From an uncultured Oscillospiraceae bacterium (GTDB taxonomy: Bacteria > Bacillota > Clostridia > Oscillospirales > Ruminococcaceae): DNA of 5,427 bases. Shown piece after piece: positions 1 to 5,427 of this stretch. The notes beneath the pieces are model-generated. The model saw only the letters and a program-made list of their open reading frames with translations, had not been told where the DNA came from and made no database searches. Every line of letters begins with the position of its first letter. The stretch's first letter is position 1. The DNA lies in the NCBI GenBank assembly GCA_934456315.1, contig CAKSHG010000157.1:1-5427 (forward strand). Direction: 5' to 3'. The translations under genes were made by a program, and so were the position numbers.

Positions 1-96
1 GCCGAGCTTGCCCGGGAAAAGGGCGTGGAAGTGCGGCAGTACCCGCTGAAATGCTACGAAGCCTGCGGCATCATCAAGGTGATGGACAATGTGTGA
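1..96 (+). CDS. C-terminal fragment of upstream gene, possibly a StiP-like PRTase/PELOTA protein of a Ter-type cluster
   Basis: Reading frame 1 is open from the window edge and ends at TGA 94-96, giving the last 31 residues of a protein whose start lies outside the window. The tail contains a segment AELAREKGVEV followed by CYEACGIIKVM. This alternation of a helix, a short strand and a 'CG-hydrophobic' ending resembles the end of the PELOTA/L7Ae-like RNA-binding domain that closes StiP-family proteins in Ter clusters. The resemblance is recalled and weak at this length. The next gene is a HAD of the Ter-cluster type and overlaps this one by 8 bases, which supports the reading. The coding end is certain because of the frame, the overlap and the normal composition. 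The function is a guess and another phosphoribosyltransferase-type Ter gene is possible. Confidence 0.5.
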   Translation, partial: AELAREKGVEVRQYPLKCYEACGIIKVMDNV

Positions 97-856
97 ACAT
101 GAGCCGCTGATTTTCTCCGACCTTGACGGAACGCTGATTTTTTCAGCCGCGAAAAAGCGCCCCGGCGATATAGTCTGCGAATATAAGGACGGTGCGGAAA
201 TTTCCTGCATAACTCCGCGGCAGGCTGAACTGCTCCCGGGGCTGGACATAATTCCGGTGACTACCCGGAGCATTGAGCAGTACCGCAGGATAAATTTTCC
301 CTCCGGTTTCTCCCCGGAATACTCCCTGACGGACAACGGCGGCACACTGCTGATAAACGGCATTCCCGACCAGGAATGGACATCGCATACCATGCGGCTC
401 GTGCAGGAGTCCTCCACAGAGCTGGAACGCTGCCGCGCCGTACTGGAACGGGATATCAGCAGGAATTTTGAGATTCGAATGGTGGACGGAATGTTCCTTT
501 TCACCAAGTCAGCGGCGCCGGAGCTTACACTGGAACGGCTAAGAAAGGTCGCGGGAAAATCACAGTGCTTTGCGACCGGGGCAAAGGTCTATGTGCTCCC
601 GGCGGGGCTGTGCAAGGGCGCGGCGATAAAACGCCTTGCGGAACGCATCGCATTACATCGAAGCTTCAGCCGGACAGTCTGCGCCGGGGACAGCGCGATG
701 GATATCTCCATGCTGAATTCAGCCGACACAGCTGTGTTCCCGGAGGATATCTCCGGGGTCGACGCAGCGGAAAAAGTCGTTTCAGCGCGGGAAAGGTTCC
801 CGGAATTCGTTACGGAATACTTTGCAAGTATCACAGGAGCAAAACAGAGGATATAA
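89..856 (+). CDS. HAD-superfamily hydrolase, Ter (tellurite/stress) cluster type
   Basis: This is a 255-residue cytoplasmic haloacid-dehalogenase-fold phosphatase with all four motifs visible. The nucleophile loop is DLDGT at 11-15 (D11, acid/base D13). Motif II is the threonine pair in PVTTRS at 56-61. The motif III lysine is probably K176 in LCKGAAI. The Mg-binding motif IV is GDSAMD at 200-205. Residues about 86-165 form an inserted cap, as in the Cof/sucrose-phosphatase-like (C2) branch. The order DLDGTL, then 'ITPRQAELL', then 'IPVTTRS', then 'TDNGGTLLINGIPDQEW' matches my memory of the HAD proteins encoded in Ter-domain stress clusters with PRTase, ATP-grasp and StiP genes. Those are thought to make or process a nucleotide-like metabolite. 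The substrate is unknown. The ATG at 89 has an AAGGTG at 76-81 with suitable spacing and overlaps the upstream stop by 8 bases. The gene ends one base before hemZ, so the three are probably one transcript. HAD membership is firm; the Ter assignment is less so. Confidence 0.85.
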   Translation: MCEHEPLIFSDLDGTLIFSAAKKRPGDIVCEYKDGAEISCITPRQAELLPGLDIIPVTTRSIEQYRRINFPSGFSPEYSLTDNGGTLLINGIPDQEWTSHTMRLVQESSTELERCRAVLERDISRNFEIRMVDGMFLFTKSAAPELTLERLRKVAGKSQCFATGAKVYVLPAGLCKGAAIKRLAERIALHRSFSRTVCAGDSAMDISMLNSADTAVFPEDISGVDAAEKVVSARERFPEFVTEYFASITGAKQRI

Positions 857-857
857 A

Positions 858-2279
858 ATGACACTTATTTTCAGCAATCACAGATTTCAGTACGAAGTGG
901 AACGCCTGTTCCGCAATTTCATCAACGAGCCGGGGATAAAGCTCTCCACCGACAGGGCGGACGCGCAGGGCGACTTCTGCCTTACGGAAAAGAAAGAGGT
1001 ACCCGGCGGCGCGGAGCTATCCGTTGAGCTGGTGCGCAGCGGAAAGCGCTTCTGCATGAGCCGGAGCGTCCCCGACGACGCCCCTGAAAAGGAGCAGGAA
1101 CGCGAAATGTGCATACTGCTCTACAAGGCGCTCCGCGAGTATACCGGACGCGACCTCCCCTGGGGTATCCTGACCGGAGTGCGCCCCGTAAAGGTGCTGT
1201 CCAGGCTTACCGACGCGCAGGCTCTCCAGTCGCTGCTGGTCAGCCCGCGCAAGCTCGCGATAGCGCGGCACATCGAGCAGGTGCAGAAGCCTCTCGCCGA
1301 CAGCATTCCGGAGAATTCGTTCAGCCTTTATGTGTCTATCCCGTTCTGCCCGACGCGGTGCAGTTATTGCAGCTTTGTTTCGCATTCCGTGAATTCCGCA
1401 GCGGCAAGGCTGGAGGAATACCTCGGCAGAATGGTGGAGGAAATGCGGCAGCTTTCCACTATCTCACGTCATCTCGGACTGATACCCGACACCATTTATT
1501 TCGGCGGCGGAACTCCTACAGTGCTTTCCGCAGACCAGCTGAAAATGCTGTTTTCTGCCCTGGATTGCTTCGACCTTTCGCATGTCCGTGAATTTACTGT
1601 CGAGGCGGGCAGACCCGACACCATAACCCCGGAAAAGCTTGAAGCAATAAAAGCCGCAGGGGTCGGCAGGATCAGCGTAAATCCGCAGACCATGAACGAC
1701 AGCGTCCTGAAAGCTATCGGACGTTCCCACGACAGCCACCAGACAGAGGAAGCGTTCCTGATGGCGCGGGAAACCGGCTTCGACGTCATCAATATGGACC
1801 TCATCGCTGGACTTCCGACGGATACTTTCGACAGCTTTGCCGCAAGTCTTGACGCGGTCTGCGGGCTATCGCCGGAGAACATCACCGTGCACAGCCTGTC
1901 GCTGAAACGCGCTGCGGCGCTGTTCCGCGAGGGTCAGGAGGGAACCGCCGGCGAAACCGAACGCATGATAGACTACGCCCATCAGAAGCTCGCTGAGCAC
2001 GGCTATATCCCGTATTACCTCTACCGCCAGAAAAACACCGCCGACAACCAGGAGAACACCGGCTACGCGAAGCCCGGCACGGAAAGCCTTTACAACACCT
2101 ACATCATGGAAGAGCTGCAAACGATACTCGCAGTAGGCGCGGGAGCCTCCACAAAGCTAGTCGACCGCAAGACCGGCAGGATAAAACGTATAACCAATCA
2201 CAAATATCCGTATGAGTACTTGGACAGATTCAACGATATTCTGGAAAACAAGCGAGAGATTTTTAGCTTTTTTGTATAA
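858..2279 (+). CDS. hemZ: Oxygen-independent coproporphyrinogen III oxidase-like radical SAM protein HemZ
   Basis: This is a 473-residue cytoplasmic radical SAM enzyme of the HemN/HemW/HemZ group. HemZ proteins are annotated as anaerobic coproporphyrinogen III dehydrogenases, which decarboxylate two propionates to vinyl groups in heme synthesis; direct biochemical proof for the subfamily is limited. The 4Fe-4S motif CxxxCxxC is C164, C168 and C171 (IPFCPTRCSYC). The SAM-binding GGGTPT is at 216-221, and 'INMDLIAGLPTDT' at 311-323 is the later conserved barrel strand. The N-terminal extension of about 155 residues, with PWGILTGVRPVK at 101-112, and the C-terminal 'LENKREIFSFF' separate HemZ from HemN and HemW. 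Length is typical, slightly short. The start is ATG 858, preceded by AGAGGA at 846-851 with a 6-base gap. A TTG 36 bases upstream in frame lies inside the HAD gene and lacks a site. The one-base gap to the HAD stop suggests translational coupling in one operon. Confidence 0.93.
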   Translation: MTLIFSNHRFQYEVERLFRNFINEPGIKLSTDRADAQGDFCLTEKKEVPGGAELSVELVRSGKRFCMSRSVPDDAPEKEQEREMCILLYKALREYTGRDLPWGILTGVRPVKVLSRLTDAQALQSLLVSPRKLAIARHIEQVQKPLADSIPENSFSLYVSIPFCPTRCSYCSFVSHSVNSAAARLEEYLGRMVEEMRQLSTISRHLGLIPDTIYFGGGTPTVLSADQLKMLFSALDCFDLSHVREFTVEAGRPDTITPEKLEAIKAAGVGRISVNPQTMNDSVLKAIGRSHDSHQTEEAFLMARETGFDVINMDLIAGLPTDTFDSFAASLDAVCGLSPENITVHSLSLKRAAALFREGQEGTAGETERMIDYAHQKLAEHGYIPYYLYRQKNTADNQENTGYAKPGTESLYNTYIMEELQTILAVGAGASTKLVDRKTGRIKRITNHKYPYEYLDRFNDILENKREIFSFFV

Positions 2280-2304
2280 TTTTACTCTGACAACTCCCAT
2301 TTAG

Positions 2305-2333
2305 TTGACAAACGACGAATTTTGTTATATCAT
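2305..2333 (+). promoter_or_regulatory. Strong sigma-A-type promoter for the DUF4870 gene
   Basis: A perfect -35 box TTGACA (2305-2310) is followed after exactly 17 bases by TATCAT (2328-2333), five of six matches to TATAAT. The flanks are AT-rich in an otherwise GC-rich window, and the site lies in the gap after hemZ. Transcription would start near 2339-2341, giving a leader of about 70 bases. Short repeats surround it. CAACT at 2291-2295 and AGTTG at 2303-2307 form an inverted pair overlapping the -35 box. TGACAA occurs at 2288 and 2306. ACAAA/TTTGT (2308-2312 and 2321-2325) flank the spacer. These could be operator half-sites or chance in AT-rich DNA. Confidence 0.75.
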
Positions 2334-2335
2334 AT

Positions 2336-2393
2336 ATGTAAGCCATGTGAATTTTTCCGGAGGTATGTGGCACTGACGGTCATGGCTGTACAT
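2336..2393 (+). promoter_or_regulatory. Inverted repeat / candidate leader hairpin upstream of the DUF4870 gene
   Basis: ATGTA-AGCCATG (2336-2347) is complementary to CATGGCT-g-TACAT (2381-2393): 12 base pairs with one bulged G at 2388 and a 33-base loop. The predicted start point falls near 2340, so the transcript would surely contain the 7-pair AGCCATG/CATGGCT core, and the outer five pairs only if transcription starts earlier. The loop carries a second Shine-Dalgarno-like CGGAGG (2358-2363) next to the tiny frame ATG TGG CAC TGA (2365-2376). The real ribosome-binding site AGGAGG (2397-2402) lies just after the hairpin. This could be a 5' stabilising stem, a regulatory leader or a DNA operator. 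It does not match any riboswitch class I recognise. Confidence 0.4.
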
Positions 2394-2410
2394 TTCAGGA
2401 GGTAGTAATT

Positions 2411-2725
2411 ATGGATTCTAATGATAAGGTATTCGGTATTCTTAGCTACATCGGAATTTTCTGGATAATCGGACTTGCAGCAGGCAAGACTGAATTCTCC
2501 AAGTTCCATGCTAACCAGGGTTTGGTTCTGTTCCTCGCAGAGATCGTTATCGGTGTTGTGGGAGGTATTCTTTCCGTTATTCCGTTCATCGGTTTCATAG
2601 GCGGAATCGTATCCGGTCTGGGCAGCCTTGCTTCCCTGATTCTCATGATCCTCGGCATAGTCAACGTTGCACAGGGCGAGATGAAGCCCCTGCCCGTTAT
2701 CGGCGGTATCACCATCATCAAGTAA
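2411..2725 (+). CDS. Small DUF4870/Tic20-like integral membrane protein
   Basis: This is a 104-residue, strongly hydrophobic protein with about three predicted membrane helices: roughly 7-23, 36-60 and 62-86. The signature is 'KVFGILSYIGIFWIIGLAAGK' at the start followed by FSKFHANQGLVLF at 29-41. The FHANQGL block with the preceding loop is characteristic of DUF4870 (Tic20-like) proteins, which are widespread in Firmicutes. No catalytic residues are evident and no biochemical role is established for the bacterial family. The size is usual for the short members. Start ATG 2411 has an ideal AGGAGG 8 bases upstream. The gene has its own promoter and terminator, so it is expressed alone. Its base composition is visibly more AT-rich, with more T-ending codons, than hemZ and spoIIP. 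That may reflect high expression or hydrophobic codons rather than transfer. Confidence 0.85.
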   Translation: MDSNDKVFGILSYIGIFWIIGLAAGKTEFSKFHANQGLVLFLAEIVIGVVGGILSVIPFIGFIGGIVSGLGSLASLILMILGIVNVAQGEMKPLPVIGGITIIK

Positions 2726-2745
2726 TTTAAGTACACAAAAATAAG

Positions 2746-2771
2746 AGGCTGTCCGAAAGGGCAGCCTTTTT
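2746..2771 (+). terminator. Rho-independent terminator of the DUF4870 gene
   Basis: AGGCTGTCC (2746-2754) pairs with GGGCAGCCT (2759-2767) over nine positions, one of them a G-U wobble. The loop is a GAAA tetraloop and the T-run is 2767-2771. It begins 20 bases after the stop codon and is preceded by an A-rich tract, a textbook intrinsic terminator. The opposite strand is less suitable, because its T-rich tract is separated from the stem. Confidence 0.92.
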
Positions 2772-2795
2772 GCGTATATTGTCGTAAGATTCCCG

Positions 2796-2826
2796 GCATA
2801 TCCCTCCGCATTCCTGCATATACATT
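2796..2826 (+). promoter_or_regulatory. Candidate sigma-E (mother-cell) promoter of spoIIP
   Basis: TATACATT at 2819-2826 matches seven of eight positions of the sigma-E -10 consensus CATACAHT. GCATATC at 2796-2802 matches six of seven positions of the -35 KMATATT. The spacing of 16 bases between boxes (ATA to -10: 18) is at the long end of what I recall for this sigma factor. Transcription would start near 2832-2834, leaving a leader of about 23 bases that still contains the ribosome-binding site. No good sigma-A promoter is visible in this gap. Assignment rests on motif similarity plus the sporulation role of the gene. Confidence 0.45.
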
Positions 2827-2855
2827 GAAATGTAATTATAAGGAGGGAAAACACC

Positions 2856-4112
2856 ATGGACAGAAAAAAACTAATGACCGCCGCATGCTCGACCGCAGCC
2901 GTACTTGCCCTGTTAGCCGCCGGAGGGACAAGCCCGGGCGACGCGCTTTCGCTGACCTGGGGAGCAGCCCGCAGCGCCGCGCTGCTTACCGCCGGGATAA
3001 AGCTCCCGGATAATACCGCGTTGTTCCCGGAATGTCAGGACATATTCGACAAAACGGATACGTCCGCAACGACCTCCGCCGAACCGCTCCAGACCACCGG
3101 CTGCACCGAAGCGGCAGAGCTTCAGCTCACGCTCGAGGAATCCGAACTGACAACGGCGGAAACTGCGGAGCTTCCGCCCCTGCCAGCTGCCGTAAGCACA
3201 CAGCCGCAGACCACGCAGGTCATATCCCGGAACATCACGGAATTTGACGACGGTATCGACCGCACCGCCGCCGGAACGAACAGCGGACCTATTTACCGGA
3301 AGCACTACGGCGATTATGTCGGCGACGACTACATAGACCTCCCCGGCGGCGGAGTCGTCTGGAACTGCACCTCCGACAGCGCTGAAAAGCTCTCCGAAGC
3401 CGCAGAAGCTCTCCCGGCGATCACGATAACCCCGGATTCCGAGGAACCTCAGGTGCTGATAGTACATACCCACACCACTGAAAGCTACGAGCCATATCAG
3501 CGCAGCTATTACGACGCGGACTACCCGTTCCGCACCCGCGACCCCGACTGCAACATGACCCGGGTAGGCGAAGCGCTGGCGCAGAAACTCGCGGAGCACG
3601 GCATTTCAGTGCTCCACGACGGGACTATCCACGACTACCCCGCCTATACCGGCGCCTACGACCGCAGCGAGGTCACGATACGTGCTGCGCTCGAGGAATA
3701 CCCCTCGATAAAGGTGATAATCGACCTCCACCGCGACGCGATATCCTCCGCCGACGGAAGCCGCACCGCTCCGGTCGCGGAAATTGAAGGCAGGAACGCC
3801 GCGCAGTTCATGATAATCACCGGCTGCGACGACGGAAGATTCGGCAACATGCCGGATTACCTCGAGAATTTCCGGCTTGCCTGCCTTATCCAGAGTTCTG
3901 CGGAAACGCTCTACCCCGGGCTTGCGCGCCCTATTCTGTTCGATTACCGGAACTACAATCAGCATATCTCCACCGGCTCGCTGCTTATCGAAGTCGGAAG
4001 CCACGCCAACTCACTCGACGAGGCGGTATACTCCGGCGAGCTGCTCGGCGACTGCATGGCGGACGCGCTTTTAAAGCTGTCCGACCAGTCTGACCTATCC
4101 GAACAGGACTGA
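2856..4112 (+). CDS. spoIIP: Stage II sporulation protein P (SpoIIP), engulfment peptidoglycan hydrolase
   Basis: This is a 418-residue membrane-anchored cell-wall hydrolase. In the family, SpoIIP removes stem peptides (amidase) and cuts glycan strands (endopeptidase in some descriptions), working with SpoIID and SpoIIM in the DMP complex that drives engulfment of the forespore. Residues 1-6 are basic and 7-24 form a hydrophobic signal anchor. Residues about 60-125 are a Thr/Glu/Ala-rich linker, likely extended outside the membrane. The catalytic zinc domain spans about 197-408. Its blocks are VLIVHTHTTESY (H204, E209), the segment 'DYPFRTRDPDCNMTRVGEAL' at 222-241, IDLHRDA (H292) and IEVGSHANS (E379, H383). 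All metal-binding and catalytic blocks appear intact. The start ATG 2856 has AAGGAGG (2840-2846) nine bases upstream. No gpr gene precedes it, unlike in Bacillus. Its 3' end overlaps the convergent HAD gene by 18 bases. Confidence 0.95.
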   Translation: MDRKKLMTAACSTAAVLALLAAGGTSPGDALSLTWGAARSAALLTAGIKLPDNTALFPECQDIFDKTDTSATTSAEPLQTTGCTEAAELQLTLEESELTTAETAELPPLPAAVSTQPQTTQVISRNITEFDDGIDRTAAGTNSGPIYRKHYGDYVGDDYIDLPGGGVVWNCTSDSAEKLSEAAEALPAITITPDSEEPQVLIVHTHTTESYEPYQRSYYDADYPFRTRDPDCNMTRVGEALAQKLAEHGISVLHDGTIHDYPAYTGAYDRSEVTIRAALEEYPSIKVIIDLHRDAISSADGSRTAPVAEIEGRNAAQFMIITGCDDGRFGNMPDYLENFRLACLIQSSAETLYPGLARPILFDYRNYNQHISTGSLLIEVGSHANSLDEAVYSGELLGDCMADALLKLSDQSDLSEQD

Positions 4113-4130
4113 ATAGTCCGTCAGGCTTTT
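4090..4130 (+). terminator. Possible weak terminator at the spoIIP 3' end
   Basis: Directly across the spoIIP stop, GGACT (4106-4110) and AGTCC (4115-4119) form a perfect stem with a GAAT loop. CTGAC (4090-4094) can then stack with GTCAG (4120-4124) around an 11-base one-sided bulge. TTTT follows at 4127-4130. The stem is short and the T-run only four long, so this is a marginal terminator. It also lies within the last codons of the convergent gene. Confidence 0.3.
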
Positions 4131-4751
4131 GCGGTAGTAGTCCGCTGTGGCTTTAAGGCGTACCTGCTGCGGCTCTCCGGGGTCGTAAACCGCCGCCGTC
4201 AGGAATCCCGCATGCTTAGCGGTGAGCACGGCGTAAAACGAATCCTCAAAAACTGCGGTATCTTCCGGGACGCCGCCCGCTGAAGCTGCCGCCTTTACGA
4301 AAATGTCAGGTCTGTCCTTCCCGCCCCATTCCGAGCAGGTCAGCACACTGGAAAAATACCCGAGCACTCCGAGCCTTTCCAGCGCGGTACGCGCAAGCCG
4401 CTCGTCCCCCGCGGTAGCCACCGCAAGACCAGTGCCGCGCTTCTTCAGGCGCTCCAGCAGCTCCATCGCGCCGGGCTTCAGCGGGCATTCATTGATGTAA
4501 AAATCCTCTATCCCGGTCAGTATGGCCTTTAGTATCTCCTCCGGCGATTCCGGCAGCGAGTACTGCGCTTTAAGATACTCGCTGCCCTCGGGAAGGCTCA
4601 TGCAGCGGAGCTGCTCGTCAAGTCCAGGCTGCGGAGTTATCCCCCTGCCCATGAGATAGCGCTCGCCCAGACCCTCCCATGCGGCGGTGGAGTCGAACAG
4701 CGTTCCGTCAAGGTCGAAAACGGCGGCCCTTATATCCTGGATATTCCTCAT
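4095..4751 (-). CDS. HAD-superfamily phosphatase, subfamily IA (phosphoglycolate phosphatase / beta-phosphoglucomutase-like)
   Basis: This is a 218-residue cytoplasmic HAD enzyme. Motif I is FDLDGTLFDS (D13 nucleophile, D15). The helical C1 cap occupies about 18-90. Motif II is the threonine in VATAG (T113). The motif III lysine is K145 in GGKDRPDIF, and motif IV is FEDS with E169 and D170. The length and the PDIF block are typical of the IA group that acts on small phosphorylated metabolites. The substrate cannot be read from the sequence, and names such as Gph or PgmB would be over-annotation. The ATG overlaps the TGA of the upstream lipoprotein gene as ATGA (4748-4751). Only a weak purine-rich site precedes it, so translation probably depends on coupling. 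The last residues overlap the end of spoIIP on the other strand by 18 bases. Confidence 0.9.
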   Translation of the reverse strand: MRNIQDIRAAVFDLDGTLFDSTAAWEGLGERYLMGRGITPQPGLDEQLRCMSLPEGSEYLKAQYSLPESPEEILKAILTGIEDFYINECPLKPGAMELLERLKKRGTGLAVATAGDERLARTALERLGVLGYFSSVLTCSEWGGKDRPDIFVKAAASAGGVPEDTAVFEDSFYAVLTAKHAGFLTAAVYDPGEPQQVRLKATADYYRKSLTDYSVLFG

Positions 4752-5398
4752 TTCGCGGTAATTCCCGCCAGGATATCATCGACCTCTTGAGCAGCGCTCT
4801 CGGTGGGGTAGTAGGTCTGTATCGACCAGTACTTTCCGTCCTGCTCGAACGTGAATTCCGACTGACCCATTATAAGCTGCGATGTTTCCTCGTCGGAGCA
4901 CACCTCAAAATGAGAAAGCCAGCCGTTCTTTCCGGCGAGCTGCTCCTCGCCGAAGCTGGAATTCCTGATGTACATTCCGCTCGCCTGATAGCTGAAAACA
5001 GCCGTATCGTGGTTCTGGCGCGCGTAGTCCTCTGCTGTCAGCTTCTCTCCGGTGGTTTCGTCGGTCGTGATGTTAACCGAAGTCACGGACAGCACGGCGG
5101 ACTTGTCCGAATTAGCCGCATACACAAGGTAGGACACGCCGTTTTCCTCGCAGTCCTTGCGGAATTTCTCCACACTGGACCTATCCGCGCTGTCATCGGA
5201 GCTTTCCAGCAGAATTTCGTATACCTTGTCGCCGACGGCGGTCGTCCAGTCCTCCGGGATATTCAGCTCCATTCCGGCGACAGAAACTGAGCTTCCTCCC
5301 GCCGTTGATGTAACGGACGCCGTACTGCTGTCAGAGCAGGCGGTTAGCCCCATGGTAAGCAATACTGCCACTGCTGCGGCGTAAAATCTCTTTTTCAT
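4748..5398 (-). CDS. Secreted lipoprotein of unknown function, possibly PsbP/DcrB-like fold
   Basis: This is a 216-residue predicted lipoprotein. It starts with MKKR, then a hydrophobic stretch (5-18), and a lipobox LTAC with the lipidated cysteine at 21. It would be anchored to the outer face of the cytoplasmic membrane. A Ser/Thr/Gly-rich tether (22-40) leads to a globular domain from about 38. This begins 'VAGMELNIPEDW', a strand and 'P-x-D-W' opening seen in PsbP/DcrB/Mog1-like domains, and ends with a 'KYWSIQTYYPTESAAQEVDDIL' stretch. The resemblance is to fold style only and I cannot name a family. Start ATG 5398 (complement) has GGAG six bases upstream. An in-frame TTG 12 bases earlier overlaps that site and is not the start. 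The gene is first in a coupled pair with the HAD phosphatase. Its promoter lies mostly beyond the window end; only a TATATC near 5422-5427 on the minus strand could be a -10 box. Confidence 0.8.
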   Translation of the reverse strand: MKKRFYAAAVAVLLTMGLTACSDSSTASVTSTAGGSSVSVAGMELNIPEDWTTAVGDKVYEILLESSDDSADRSSVEKFRKDCEENGVSYLVYAANSDKSAVLSVTSVNITTDETTGEKLTAEDYARQNHDTAVFSYQASGMYIRNSSFGEEQLAGKNGWLSHFEVCSDEETSQLIMGQSEFTFEQDGKYWSIQTYYPTESAAQEVDDILAGITAK

Positions 5399-5427
5399 GT
5401 AGTTCTCCAATCTTCTGAATTGATATA

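Noticed and set aside
822..857. TTG start that would add 12 residues to HemZ
   Set aside because: It lies inside the HAD gene without a ribosome-binding site, whereas ATG 858 has AGAGGA at 846-851 at proper spacing.
2245..2283. Possible terminator at the end of hemZ (AAGC/GCTT with T-run 2268-2273)
   Set aside because: The core stem is only four pairs with a 12-base loop and lies in coding sequence. The T-rich run encodes the conserved SFF end of HemZ. It is too weak to call.
2330..2857. 175-codon minus-strand open frame opposite the DUF4870 gene
   Set aside because: It crosses a promoter, a complete gene and a terminator, has no ribosome-binding site, and its product resembles no family. 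It is a shadow frame.
2913..3599. 228-codon minus-strand open frame inside spoIIP
   Set aside because: GC-rich codon composition of spoIIP opens the opposite frame. The product is Gly/Arg/Val-rich and family-less, while spoIIP itself has intact catalytic motifs.
4190..4260. Motif IV of the minus-strand HAD lacks the usual Gly/Ala pattern after EDS (it reads EDSFYAVLTAKHAG)
   Set aside because: I recall the same 'FEDALYAIKTAKKAG'-type variant as common in clostridial HAD-IA proteins, so it is a subfamily trait rather than damage.
4679..5290. 203-codon plus-strand open frame opposite the lipoprotein and HAD genes
   Set aside because: It spans the junction of two well-supported minus-strand genes and shows no recognisable domain or start signal.
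5399..5410. TTG start that would add MENY to the lipoprotein
   Set aside because: The TTG overlaps the GGAG ribosome-binding site of ATG 5398, and the MKKR start gives a normal lipoprotein signal peptide.

Overview
The window looks like a low-GC-phylum, spore-forming anaerobe of the class Clostridia, probably a gut member of the Oscillospirales/Ruminococcus type. The evidence is a clear SpoIIP (an endospore engulfment enzyme), an anaerobic radical-SAM HemZ, strong AGGAGG ribosome-binding sites, and GC-rich genes separated by AT-rich spacers. The genus assignment is inference. Nothing in the window looks like a phage, insertion sequence, CRISPR array, tRNA or rRNA.

Layout. Bases 1-2279 hold the end of a plus-strand operon: the last 31 codons of an upstream gene, a HAD phosphatase of the kind found in Ter (tellurite/stress) biosynthetic clusters, and hemZ. 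Junctions are very tight, with an 8-base overlap and then a 1-base gap. Bases 2280-2410 are an AT-rich regulatory spacer with a near-consensus vegetative promoter and a candidate leader hairpin. They precede a small DUF4870/Tic20-like membrane protein (2411-2725) that has its own rho-independent terminator (2746-2771). Next comes spoIIP (2856-4112), preceded by a plausible sigma-E promoter. Bases 4095-5398 form a minus-strand pair, a lipoprotein followed by a HAD-superfamily phosphatase. The two are joined by an ATGA overlap, and the pair runs convergently into spoIIP with an 18-base overlap of the coding ends.

How the genes relate. The first operon mixes a Ter-type nucleotide/ribosyl-modifying stress module with a late heme-pathway enzyme. 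The linkage is physical, and a functional link is unproven. The DUF4870 gene is a monocistronic unit. SpoIIP acts in the sporangium during engulfment. The lipoprotein and second HAD enzyme are translationally coupled, but their joint role is unknown.

Most of the window is ordinary chromosome. The parts most worth a second look are the dyad-containing leader of the DUF4870 gene, the Ter-HAD/hemZ operon, the sigma-E-like promoter of spoIIP, and the overlapping spoIIP/HAD 3' ends.
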